Assembly: GCA_002150815.3 (NCBI GenBank)
Contig: NDFF03000031.1
Location: 1-19,487, forward strand
Origin: Grammothele lineata
Taxonomy: Eukaryota > Basidiomycota > Agaricomycetes > Polyporales > Polyporaceae
Reading direction: 5' to 3'
Length of the DNA stretch: 19,487 nt
The number at the start of each line of letters is the position of its first letter. Position 1 is the first letter of the stretch. The position numbers were made by a program, and so were the translations under genes. Below the pieces are notes generated by a model, which had not been told where the DNA came from, made no database searches, and saw only the letters and a program-made list of their open reading frames with translations. Positions 1 through 9,710 of the stretch are shown here, piece after piece.

Positions 1-612
1 TCGCGATGTGAAGAGGTCATCGAAGAAGAGAGGAGAGAGCTTGCTACTGGTGCGCGTCGTCCAGCACGACAGCCTTGCGGACGGACCGCAGTGGACGCCC
101 GGAGGTTGAGCATATCGAGGTAAACTTTGAGTTGGACGAGGAGGTTTATGAGCAGTATGCGCCAGCCGAGGGATTGAAGTTGCTTGGATGGCCTATTCGA
201 GGCCGGGGGCGGGCCAGCGCAGGTGCGTCATTCAACTGAACTCTTCGTGCTGTAGTTGATCGTTTCTGCAGGCAAATATTGGACTTCCAAGGAGAACTGC
301 GTAGCAGACGGCAGCGAGAACCACAATGCGTTCCGCAACCTCGTTCAACTAGGCATTTGGGCGTCTTATAACGAGGAGGCGCGTAGCTCGCGACATTCTT
401 CAATGACCTTGCTGAAGCGGTGGCGGACAGACCGACGATCGACCAACCGCGACGCCGATCTACCTCATAGGCAATACCTACGTCGAGCAATGTGAGGAGC
501 ACCCCGAGTCTTTCGCCATTGCTATTAGCGGGAACTGGTGAATGCAGCGCAGCAGATGTTTCTCGAAGCTTCGGGGATGATGTACGTTCTTGTAACTACG
601 CAGATAGCGTAA
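1..612 (+). pseudogene. Frame-broken coding relic, family not recognised
   Basis: Protein-like stretches follow one another on the + strand, but in different frames. They are: an E-rich piece at about 1-55; a piece from about 57 to 222 containing ELDEEVYEQYAP; a piece from 272 to about 389 (KYWTSKENC...NEEARSS); a piece from 390 containing FFNDLAEAVADRP; a piece from about 455 to 538 (IYLIGNTYVEQCEEHPESF); and a piece from 538 to the TAA at 610-612 (AAQQMFLEASGMMYVLV). A clean 49-nt intron (GTGCGT at 223, TGCAG ending at 271) joins the second and third pieces in frame. The other junctions need frame changes and show no good splice sites. I infer a decayed gene that enters from the left edge. 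The family is not recognised; a transposon-borne or lineage-specific gene are both possible. Confidence 0.4.
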
Positions 613-864
613 GTTAGTCACATTTATCAATCGGTCTTCTACAACTTCGTAGTCTCAAATATAGGTTTCATTGCCAATGACGGTACAGGGGTGCTTGAGA
701 GGCCTCCTCATGTCACACGCCACCGCCTCCTCGATCGCGCAGCCTGGAGGCGCTCTTGTTAGGCTGTGTAACTCGTTGCTGCTACTTGGTCGTTGCTGCG
801 GCCCCTCGCTACACAACTTTTCTTCCGCTCCTCTTAGTACCGTTCAACTCACACCAGGCCCACC

Positions 865-2440
865 ATGGATACCGTCTCCTTCCCCAACCAACCATACCTC
901 CCTCCTGAGCTTTGTCTCTGCATCATCGACTCCCTCGGAGACGGAGACGAGACCGACGACGAGTGGCCAGACGAAGAGGTCCGGCTCGCTCTTTACCAAT
1001 GCGCGCTCGTCTGCAACACCTGGCGCGCGCGGGCCCAGCGCTGGCTCTTCCGCACCGTCACCCTCGCGTCCCTGGAAACCCTAGACAAATTTTCAGCGGC
1101 CATAAACACCAACCCCTCTCACTTACTCAACATTCACCGATTTTATCTTCCATTCGTGAGTCAAGAGGGCGAATACTGGCCACGGGACGTCCTCACGGGT
1201 CTCCCTCGATTAATCCGAGATCGTCTGCCCGCGCTCAGCGTTCTATGCATTGGCCTTACAGAGGACGAATCTGAGATTGACCATCGTATGAGGAGTAAGC
1301 CGCTGCCACATTTCCTATTCAACGTACGCGAGGTCAGCCTTTATCAAAAAGCATTCGCGTCAATAGTACTACTACGCGTCGAATTCCTCAAATTTGCGAG
1401 CTTCGCTGATTTCGCGAGATTCTTGAGTTGCTTTTACGCACTTGAAGAGCTGGACTTGGCCTGTATCGCCTGGGACGTGCTTGGAGTCATCCCCGGGTGT
1501 ATGAAATGTAAGAAGCCGTACCTACCCAAGCTACGGAAGTTGAGCGTACGTGCGTTCCCATTTTAGAGATCTGATACTGTCCTTGGGACACACTCACGCA
1601 CTGAGAAGGTATGCGAAATCAGCTCCCATGGGGTCAACCGATTGCTTGCTGCGCTGTCTCCAGGTATACTAGCCCACCTGAGAATTTGGCTTCCGGTCAG
1701 TATGCCGGACAAAGATGCATATGGTGGGTTAATTGCAAGGTGTACCACACACCACGACTCTGTATTCTCTTTTCTTACACCTGATACAGATCTTTTTGAT
1801 CTTGTCACGGGAAAGCAAGACGTGCTCTCCCTCGAGTCATTGACATCTCTAACCAAGATAGAAATCAGGAACATTGTTAGTGTAAGCGAGCTGGACGAAG
1901 AAGGCCGGGGCACGTTCCATTCCATGTTGAAGTCGTGGCAGCCCAGGTCGCCACCTTTACGACATCTTCATCTACGACTCGGAATCATCGGCGGCTACCA
2001 TGGCGGTTACGCAGACTCTCGCACGGAGAGAGCAGATCTTATTGCTCTTGTAGATCCGGTTGCTCGAGTTGTGGAGAAGAGCTGCTCTGGTATGTGCTCA
2101 TGCTTTTCCCAGTCTGCGTTCAAATAACGAACATGTTGCTGATCCAATTAACAGAGCTATTTCGTACAATCACCATAATCGAGATTGCTATACCACTGAC
2201 AAGTGCAAGAGATCCGATGGGGTGGCGGGAGCTTTTTGCGGAGGTGCAGGCACACTTTTCGACAGTGTTCCAGGAAATTCGACTGACGTTCGAGGCTGGT
2301 CAGCATATTCTCGCATCATTTCTCCTTAAAAACTTGCCATGCTTCTGACTGAGAGATCTGATTGCGCTGACTGAATTCCTGGTGACGCAGGATCAGATTA
2401 TAGTAAACTGGATTGGGAACAGACACCATCAAGCAATTAA
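865..2440 (+). CDS. F-box-like protein (copy 1 of a local family), five exons
   Basis: Proposed exons are 865-1545, 1609-1723, 1790-2089, 2155-2298 and 2391-2440 (429 aa), with introns of 63, 66, 65 and 92 nt in phases 0,1,1,1. The start ATG sits in a near-perfect context (CCACCATGGAT). Residues 12-70 look like an F-box: LPPELCLCIIDSL, then QCALVCNTWRARAQRWLFR. Agaricomycete proteins of this type usually recruit substrates to SCF ubiquitin ligases, but that role is inferred. The C-terminal part is LRR-like, with the family block WDVLGVIPGC at residues 203-212. Exon borders were set by alignment with the copies at 2440-3750 and 9711-11219, which keep the same phases. If intron 4 is retained, the protein ends at the TGA at 2346-2348 instead. 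AATAAA lies at 2449-2454, only 9 nt past the stop. Confidence 0.75.
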
Positions 2441-3750
2441 TGCCCTCAAATAAAGGAATAATGAAACACTGCAGGAGGACTTCGGTATGGTGCAGGTTGC
2501 ATAGCCCGTACCGTCGAATATCGACGACCACTCCACAGCCCTCCGAATACGCAACTTCCGCCACTGACTCAGCTAGTGCCCAAGTTGTAACGCTACGGAT
2601 TGGTAGTATGAAATTCGCCAGCTTCACGGACTTCATGAGATTCTTGGATTGTTTCGACGCACTGGAAGATCTGGATTGCCGATGGGTCACTTGGGACGTG
2701 CTCGGAGTCATCCCCGGATGCATGAAACGAACACGTAAGCCGCTCCTACGCAAGCTACGGAAATTAGAGGTATGGCACCGTGAAGCTCCACGATTCGTGG
2801 TACGTGCTACCACTAATATCCATACTAGGTACATGACGTTGGTCCGCATGGAATCAGCCGGCTTGTATCTGCACTTACCCGGGACGGGCTTACTCACCTA
2901 GTCCTTTGGTGTCCCGTCAGTACGCGGCGCGGTGCTGACACTTCCGGTCAGTGAAATCCCTTACACGCATTGGCCCCTTCTGTGTTAAAATGTCTGGCAG
3001 ATGACCCTATCACAGGAACACCAGATCTCCTCTGTCTTGAATCATTCATACATCTAGTCTACGTCAGCATCAGTTTTATTGGAAATGAGCTGAAGTGGGA
3101 GGAGGACCTGCCCATGATTAGAGCTGTTTTGACCTCGTCGCAGCCCAAGCTATCGTCAAGAAAGCTCGAACTAGGAATCTACGCAGAGCCTTCAGACGGC
3201 TCGCGGAGGCACACGGAGGAGGAATTTCTCCACCTCGTAGGTCAGATTGCCGAAGTCGTGGAGAAAAGTTGTTCTGGTCTGTTCACATGAGCCTTTCAGC
3301 CTTCCATTTAGCATGCTAATGCGATGATTCTCAGGCCAACTACGTACATTTATCACAGTCATGCTTTATAACCTCCCAAAATGCACGGTGAACGAAAACA
3401 AGTGGAAGCGACTCGTTGCTGAAATACAAGCACGCTTCGCAACCGCGTCGCAGGAGCGGCGGCTCACTGTCAAAGCCGGTTAGTACCCTTCCTCCCGTAT
3501 CTATTCCCAAATCCTTTATACGGTGCCTAGAAGAGCTCACGGTGGTGCTAACTCTTGTTCTGCGGCCCGTCACATAGGCTGGCACTCTCAGGAGGAGGAT
3601 TGGAAGAACCCCACAATTGCGCTGTTTATAGAACAGCTGAGGACACGGACGGCTCTCAAAAAAGACGCGCGCACAAACGGTCGAAGCCATACCGGCAGAG
3701 TCGGTTCTAGGTCCGATACGGAACTGGTGTGGGGCCGAACGGCCTGGTGA
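2440..3750 (+). CDS. 5'-truncated tandem paralogue of the F-box-like gene, no F-box
   Basis: This matches copy 1 from the middle of its exon 1 onward (VVTLRIGSMKFASF, WDVLGVIPGC, LRKLE). The F-box and about 150 following residues are absent. Exons by homology are up to 2769, then 2829-2946, 3001-3276, 3335-3478 and 3578-3750, with introns of 59, 54, 58 and 99 nt in phases 0,1,1,1. With the first in-frame ATG at 2440 (overlapping the TAA of copy 1) this gives 346 aa; an ATG at 2461 gives 339 aa. The last exon is longer than in the other copies, but both here and in copy 1 it has a DW pair after the shared LTxxAG end of exon 4. All frames are open, so it is not an obvious pseudogene, yet it lacks a normal N-terminus and any promoter of its own. 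It could be a relic or an alternative 3' half of copy 1. Confidence 0.5.
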
Positions 3751-3923
3751 TCTTGAGCGGTCCAATCCCGGCCACCGCACCCGATCCTCGAGATTGATAG
3801 GAATGAGACGGGTTTGCCAGGACTTGCCGCCCCGCTGGTTTGGCGGAGATGCATCAACTTGGAATACATACGGTCAACGCTCACTTCCACCTTCCTCGCC
3901 CAAGACCCGCCACCCAAAACGCC

Positions 3924-5960
3924 CTACGCAGACCTCAGCACCTCCGGCCCAACCTCAAACAACCTCACCCCAGCCCTCACCTCCCGCACGCCCGGCCTCC
4001 CAAACTCCGCGTCCTTCAGCGCGCGCTGGCCCTCAGGCACGCCCAGCGCGTCGAGCAGCTCCCCCGCCTTCCCAGGCATGACCGGCTGCAGCAGGATCCC
4101 CGTCTCGCCCAGCGTCTCGAACACGAGGGCCTGAACGTCGGCGACGGCGGACGCGGGGGTCTCTTTTGCCCAGGGGGCGGCTTTGGATACGAGGAGGTTC
4201 GCCTGCGGGATCGGGCGTCGCGTTAGACATTACGACAAGTGGAAGGGAAGAGGGGAGGGAGGAGGGGGCACGGGAGACGCACCTCCTGCAGGACGAGTGT
4301 GATCGTCTCTACCGCGTCCGCGAGCTGGAAGCCTTGCATCTGCTTGTCCACGGTGCGCGCGAGCACCTTGAGTCGCGCGAGCAGAGGCGTGTATGTCCCA
4401 GAGTCGGGGATAAGTGTCACAGCGGGGCGGGGCACGTCCGCGATGCGCTTCGTGATCTTGGCGGAGGTGACGCGCTGGAGGAGGTTGCCCAGGAGGGAGA
4501 TGATCTCCCTGCTGTGTTTTTGGAGCTGGGATTGTGACCAATCTACGAGCAGGCAGCGGCAGTCGTTAAAGGAGGCGCGTCAGTGGGAAGTAAAGGAAGG
4601 AGACTGACCGACGTCGTCCTTGAACCTGCCTCCGACGCGCGCAAGATAGTAGCGCACGAGGTCGATGCCGAACTCGTCGATGGCCTTGATCGGGTCCGCG
4701 ACGTTTCCAACGGACTTGGACATCTTCGCGCGGTCGACGGTCCAGTGCGAGTGCGCCAAAAGGCGCGTGGTGAGCGGAAGACCCAGGGCTTGAAGCATCG
4801 CCGGGAAGTACACGGCGTGGAAGCTTTATGCGATGGGTAGAACGGGTCAATGAGTGAATATATGCGCAGATTACGAGTTCATACGCACCGCAGAATATCC
4901 TTCCCGACTACTTGGACGTCCGGTGGCCACCCTGCCGAGTGCCCGTCACCGCCGGTGGTAGCCCAGGGATAGCCGACGGAGGAGAGGTACGTAGTCAGCG
5001 CGTCGATCCATACATATATCGTATGCTCAAGGTCGTTGGGAACAGGAATGCCCCACGTCAGCCGTGACCGTTTCCGAGAGATAGACAGGTCGTCTAGCGG
5101 TTCTTGCAGGGCCGTGACGATGTCCGTGTAGTGCTGTGGAGGGTAAATAGCATCCGGATTCGAGGCATAATGAGAAGAGAGTGAGTCCCGGAACGTCGAG
5201 AGACGGAACTTGTAGTTCTCTTCTTCTTGCCACTCCACCCGAGACCCCGAGGTAGTCGAAACGTGGTGCTCGACACCGTCTGTCTCCCGCTGCTCGACCT
5301 GAGAGGTGGGGTAGAACGTCTCGTCGGAGACGGAGTACCAGCCGGAATGGCTGCCCTTGTAGATGAGGCCTTTCGCGTCGAGCTCTCTCTTCGGACGAGA
5401 TTGAGCGCAGGAGCGCAAACGTTGGCTGATAGTACTCACCCATAAGTGAGTGACAGCGTCGACATGCTGTCGTTCTGTAGTGCGAGTGAAGCGAGTGCAA
5501 GAAACGTTTGCCTTAGCAGTGAGATTCTGGCTTGGTTGTATACACCTCAGAAATCGCGAGGACTCGAAATGGGTGATCACGTACGCGGAAATGCTCGCTC
5601 AGCTCGTCACAAAAGTCTAACGGGTCCATCCCTTTGGCCTTGGCGGCATTTTGGATCTTGAGCCCGTGCTCATCGGTACCGGTTACGAAGTAAACCGGAC
5701 GTGTAGGGTCGACCAGTTTGGCATGCCTCGCGAAGATGTCTGCAACGACAAGAGAGTGAAGGTGGCCAATGTGGGGAGCTGCAAAAATAGTGTAAACAAG
5801 ATGAGACCGCAAGGTTCCCAGTTGACGCACCAGCATTAGGATAGAAGATTGGTGTCGTAGTGTAGTAGGGCTTTGTATCAGCACGAGAAGCGCTAGCGTG
5901 GAAGTGCCGCCGACATGGAGGGCAGCGAGCGAGGAGACGAACTCGAGAAAGGCAGAGCAT
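3924..5960 (-). CDS. MSM1: Mitochondrial methionyl-tRNA synthetase
   Basis: Charges mitochondrial tRNA(Met) with methionine for organellar translation (class I aminoacyl-tRNA synthetase). Seven exons on the minus strand: 5960-5831, 5778-5585, 5526-5440, 5388-4889, 4823-4609, 4542-4283 and 4202-3924. Introns are 52, 58, 51, 65, 66 and 80 nt, and the spliced length of 1665 nt encodes 554 aa, close to the usual size of fungal mitochondrial MetRS. Residues 1-25 form an Arg-rich presequence without acidic residues (RRHFHASAS). The HIGH signature is at 46-49 after YYTTTPIFYPNA, and VTGTDEHGLKIQ follows. The connective region has GWYSVSDETFY, VEWQEEENYKF and TWGIPVP, with no cysteine zinc knuckle. 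KMSKS is at 337-341, followed by an anticodon-binding domain. The ATG at 5960 was chosen because upstream codons in this frame hold no other ATG and the presequence begins there. Divergent from the auxilin gene. Confidence 0.95.
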
Positions 5961-6209
5961 GCGCGGGACGTGACCGCGTCGACGAGCGTGAGGAAGCGCC
6001 CGAGGCACGCGTGCCCGACACTTTCCGCGTCCGAGTCGGAAGTGCGAATAGCCGAATCCGATTGGACGAGAGGCATCTGCTTCCGCCGATCTCCATCTCG
6101 CGGCCGTCCAGCGCAGCGACGGTCGACTCCAGCCTCTAAACCCTCCTGTACTCTTGTTTTTACTGCCGAGTCAACACTATCTTGGCTGAGCGTCGGTCTC
6201 CTCTTCTCC
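5961..6209. promoter_or_regulatory. Shared divergent promoter between MSM1 and the auxilin-like gene
   Basis: The two start codons point away from each other with 249 bp between them. ATTGG at 6061-6065 is a CCAAT box on the minus strand, about 100 bp upstream of the MSM1 start, a usual distance for Hap-complex control of mitochondrial genes. No clear TATA box was seen. The + frame of the auxilin gene is open through this region but has no ATG before 6210. Confidence 0.55.
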
Positions 6210-9200
6210 ATGTCTGACGCCTTTGCCGACCTCTGGAACTCAACCGGCGCGTCCAAGCCAGCCGAGGCGCCCCGCAAGCTTGGTGCCATCGCCGCCTCCA
6301 CACCCATCCAGGCAGCACCCAGGAAACCCGCCAACGATGTCTTCTCTATGCTCGCCGCCTCCAGCTCCTCGTCTTCCCAGGCGTCGCGCGCTGCAACCCC
6401 CTCTGCTTCCATGCTGTCCTCTGCCTCGGCTGCGCGGCCACCTCAGGTTCAGAAGTCGGCGAGTGCGGGTGCAGCGGTGAGCTTAGGAGGCGGAGATGCG
6501 TTCAGCAATCTCCTAGGGGGTTCTCTAACCGCTTCCTCGGCCAATACCGCAAATCTCACTATGGCGCAGCGCGCCGCGCTCGCGGAGAAGGAGAAGCGGG
6601 AGCGCGCCCTCAAAACGCAGACATATCCTGTTCCCCAGGCGTCGGCTGCCTGGGCAGGTCTCGATGCCCTCGGTTCGTCCGTTCCTTCGTCCAACCCTCC
6701 AGCGAAAGCATCCTCGAACGATCTCTTCGACGACTTTGGGCTCGGCTCCTTCTCCAACGCGCCCAGCTCTACTTCTGCGCCTTCCAAGTCTCCGCAGCCG
6801 CCTCCAGCTGACGACGATGACTGGGGCCTCGGTGACTTCGCGTCTGCCCCACCCTCCAAACCCGCCGCTCCCAAAAGGAAGACTGCTGTCCCTCAGTCTG
6901 ACCTTCTCGGTTTCGACGACTTCGCGTCTGGCTCTTCAACTGGTCATTCGTCGTCCCCTGTGCCTCCGCGATCCGACTCGCCGGGCGACTTTGATTTCGG
7001 CAATAGGGAGGACGGGTTGCTCAACAACAACTCAGACGACGATGACATCCTTGGAGATTTGGGAAAGCCCGTAGAACAGCTCGTTGCGGTACGTCCCATC
7101 TGCTGTGAACGTCCGACCCCATGCATCTCCATGGCTATATGCCCCGAATTCATCCGTCCCGTGCGCATACTGACACCCAGCCGCTCTAGAAACGCTCCGT
7201 TCGCAACACGCCCTCTCCCCAACCCCCACAATCCGGCCAACGCTCGCGCGCAGTCTCGCCCCCTCCCCACGTCCTCGGCCAAATCGTCGAGATGGGCTTC
7301 TCCATCCAACAAGCGCGCGTCGCCCTCGCCGCCACAGACACCGGTCTCGACGTGCAAGCTGCCCTAGAAACTCTCCTAGCCAACGGCGCCGGCTCGTCTT
7401 CCCCAGCCCCCGAGCAGGAACCAGAACGCCGACGTAGGCCCGCGCGCGAGCCCGGGCACGAGCAGTACTACGGCTCCGACGACGACGGGGACGTCCGCCC
7501 CCCACCTCAACGCCGCTCGCCCCAGCCACCCTCGCAGCGCCCCGCGCGCGAGCGCCGAGACGGCGCCTCTCCTCCCACCGGCGGAGCAGGGGCGGGAACG
7601 GGAGCGGGGGTGGGGGATAGGAACCTGCAGGACCAGGCGGACAAGCTCATCGCGCAAGCGAGCGAGATCGGGCTGAGCATGTTCAACCGCGCGAACGCGT
7701 TCTGGAAGGAGGGCAAGGAGCGCGTGCAGCGCGCGTACGAGGAGCGCCAGGCGGCTGCTGCGGGCGCGCCTGTGCGCCAGGGGAGCGGGGACAGCGCGAG
7801 GAGGAACGGGCGGCCGAGGTGGATGGAGGATGCGCAGGAGGACGGGGTGCAGAGTCCGGAGGCGGGGGCGAGCGCGGGAGGTTTCAGGGATTTCGACGAC
7901 CATGAGGCGCCGTCGCCCGCTGCGAAGTCGGGTCGGACGCAGGCGAAGCAGCAGACTGCGCGAGTTCAGGAAGCTCAGCAGTCTACGGAGAGCCCTGCAT
8001 CGCGCATGCGCACGGGGAACTTGTTCTCAGACGACGCGCCGTCAGTGTACGTCTCCCCCTTCCGGCGCAAGGGCGGCTCGCGCACGCAGACCGCCGGGCC
8101 CTCTCCCGCTCCCGCCGCCGCCGCGGCGCCCTCTTCCGCGCCCAAGCCTTCGTCCCCACGCGCCCGCTCCCCTGCCCCTCTCATCCAACGCCAAACCATC
8201 CCCGCCCCGCCCACCGCCATCGCCGCGAGCGCCGAGAAGAAAGCCACCGGAACAGAGAAGTTCAAGCTCGGACAGTACGGCGACGCCGAGGCGCTCTACA
8301 CCTCCGCGATCGCGCTCCTCCCCGAGCGGCACCTCCTCCTCGTGCCCTTATACAACAACCGCGCGCTCACGCGGCTCAAGAACGGGGACGCGGCGGGCGC
8401 GGTCAAGGATTGTACGTACGTCGTCGAGCTCGTCGGGGCGTCGTACCACCCCTCGCGCGAGGCGAAGGTCACGCGCGAGGACGAGGGCGCGGCTGTGGAT
8501 CTGGGAGACGCGCTGGCGAAAGCGTGGCGGAGACGCGCGGAGGCGCTCGAGGGGAGGGAGAAGTGGGACGAGGCGAGGAAGGATTGGGAGGCGCTCATCG
8601 CGGCGGACTTTGCGGGCGCGCGGATGCGCCAGGACGCGTTTGCTGGTGTGGGCCGGTGTAGGAAGATGCTCGCCGCGGAGGCGGGCGCGCCCCCATCGTC
8701 TTCGTCTGCTTCTTCCAGGCCAGCTGCCGCTCCTGCGAAGCCGAAACCGGCCCCGGCGAGGGCGAAGCCGCGCGTCCCGACTCCACCTTCAGAGGCCTTG
8801 AACCGCGTGCGCGAAGCGAACGAGGCGCAAGAAGCCGAAGACCAGCAGAAAGCGGAGCTCAAGGACGTCGTCGACGGCCGCCTCGCGACGTGGCGCGCGG
8901 GCAAGGAGAACAACCTGCGCGCGCTGATCGCGAGCCTCGACACCGTGCTCTGGCCTGAGCTCGGGTGGCAGAAGGTCGGGATCCATGAGCTCGTGAGTCC
9001 TGGGCAGGTGAAGATAAGGTATACGAAGGCGATCGCGAAGCTTCATCCGGATAAGGTGCGTTATCGATGTGGTGGTCGTTGGTGAAGGGAGCTGATGATG
9101 TGGTGCGTTTGTGTGGCAGTTGAATGTGCGGAACACGACGCTGGAGCAGCGGATGATCGCGAATGGGGTGTTTGGGACTCTGAACGAAGCGTGGAACGCG

Positions 9201-9212
9201 TTTAAGCCCTAA
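6210..9212 (+). CDS. SWA2: Auxilin/Swa2-like clathrin-uncoating J-protein (UBA, TPR, J domain)
   Basis: Auxilin-type co-chaperone that directs Hsp70 to clathrin coats for uncoating of vesicles in the cytosol. Exons 6210-7088, 7190-9055 and 9120-9212 (introns 101 and 64 nt, both phase 0) give 945 aa, against 668 in yeast Swa2. Residues 1-293 are disordered, Ser/Ala/Pro-rich, with acidic-aromatic motifs suited to clathrin or adaptor binding: DLFDDFGLGSF, DDDDWGLGDF and DLLGFDDF. A UBA domain lies at about 320-365 (VEMGFSIQQARVALAAT). A TPR block lies at about 639-787 (AEALYTSAIALLP, YNNRALTRLKNGD). The J domain is at about 860-945 with HPD intact at 912-914 (KAIAKLHPDK), split by the last intron. 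It ends LNEAWNAFKP, a common auxilin ending. The domain order equals that of yeast Swa2. The middle is very GC-rich, which creates long antisense shadow frames. Confidence 0.93.
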
Positions 9213-9710
9213 GCTTGTTCCCTGATGGGGCGAGGGCACGTCAGGTGCACAACGATCACGGACGTAGGTGTTTATGTTGTTGTAACGGCTCGGTGTAGAC
9301 CTTTAGAATAATTTGAACGAAGAAAGCTGATCATACTCTGGTGCTGACGCGCATAATTATCGTTTGTGTGGAATCCTAGTGTAGATATCGCGTTTGAGAG
9401 GGACTGGGCGACACTGTCAGTCTGTCAATACGCGTCGCCGGCGGGAAGATACCGTGCTTCTGCGAGCGCAGGGGTGACCGTGCCGGACAGATTGAAATAA
9501 CTTGGCGTTCGTGACCCGACATCGAAGGATTCAAAGAATATTTTTGTAGCCGTGGGGGCCGTCACGTCGTTTCAAAGTTCAAGAAAAAGCTCAGTCGAAG
9601 AAGACTGGCAAGTTTTCCGCATTGCTCATGCGTTTGTGGTTGCGCGCCACGTGCAGTGCCAAGCGCTTCAGCGCTGGCGACATCAGGCAATCAATTCAAC
9701 AACCGGACCA
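9213..9710. other. Intergenic region between the auxilin-like gene and F-box copy 3
   Basis: About 500 bp with no convincing coding potential. An AT-rich tract (AGAATAATTTGAAC, near 9304) could serve in 3' end formation of the auxilin-like gene. The frame of F-box copy 3 is open back to about 9550, but there is no ATG before 9711. No repeat or RNA gene was seen. Confidence 0.5.

Noticed and set aside
671..1084. + frame overlapping the start of F-box copy 1
   Set aside because: The in-frame F-box reading from 865 has family conservation and a better ATG context; this frame has neither.
3794..4607. Several + strand frames antisense to MSM1
   Set aside because: They are shadows of MSM1 exons 6-7; the minus-strand reading has HIGH, KMSKS and consistent splicing.
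7830..8801. Arg-rich 323-codon + frame and several long antisense frames inside the auxilin-like gene
   Set aside because: They are shadows of the GC-rich auxilin frame; composition is Arg/Ser/Pro-skewed and there is no domain.
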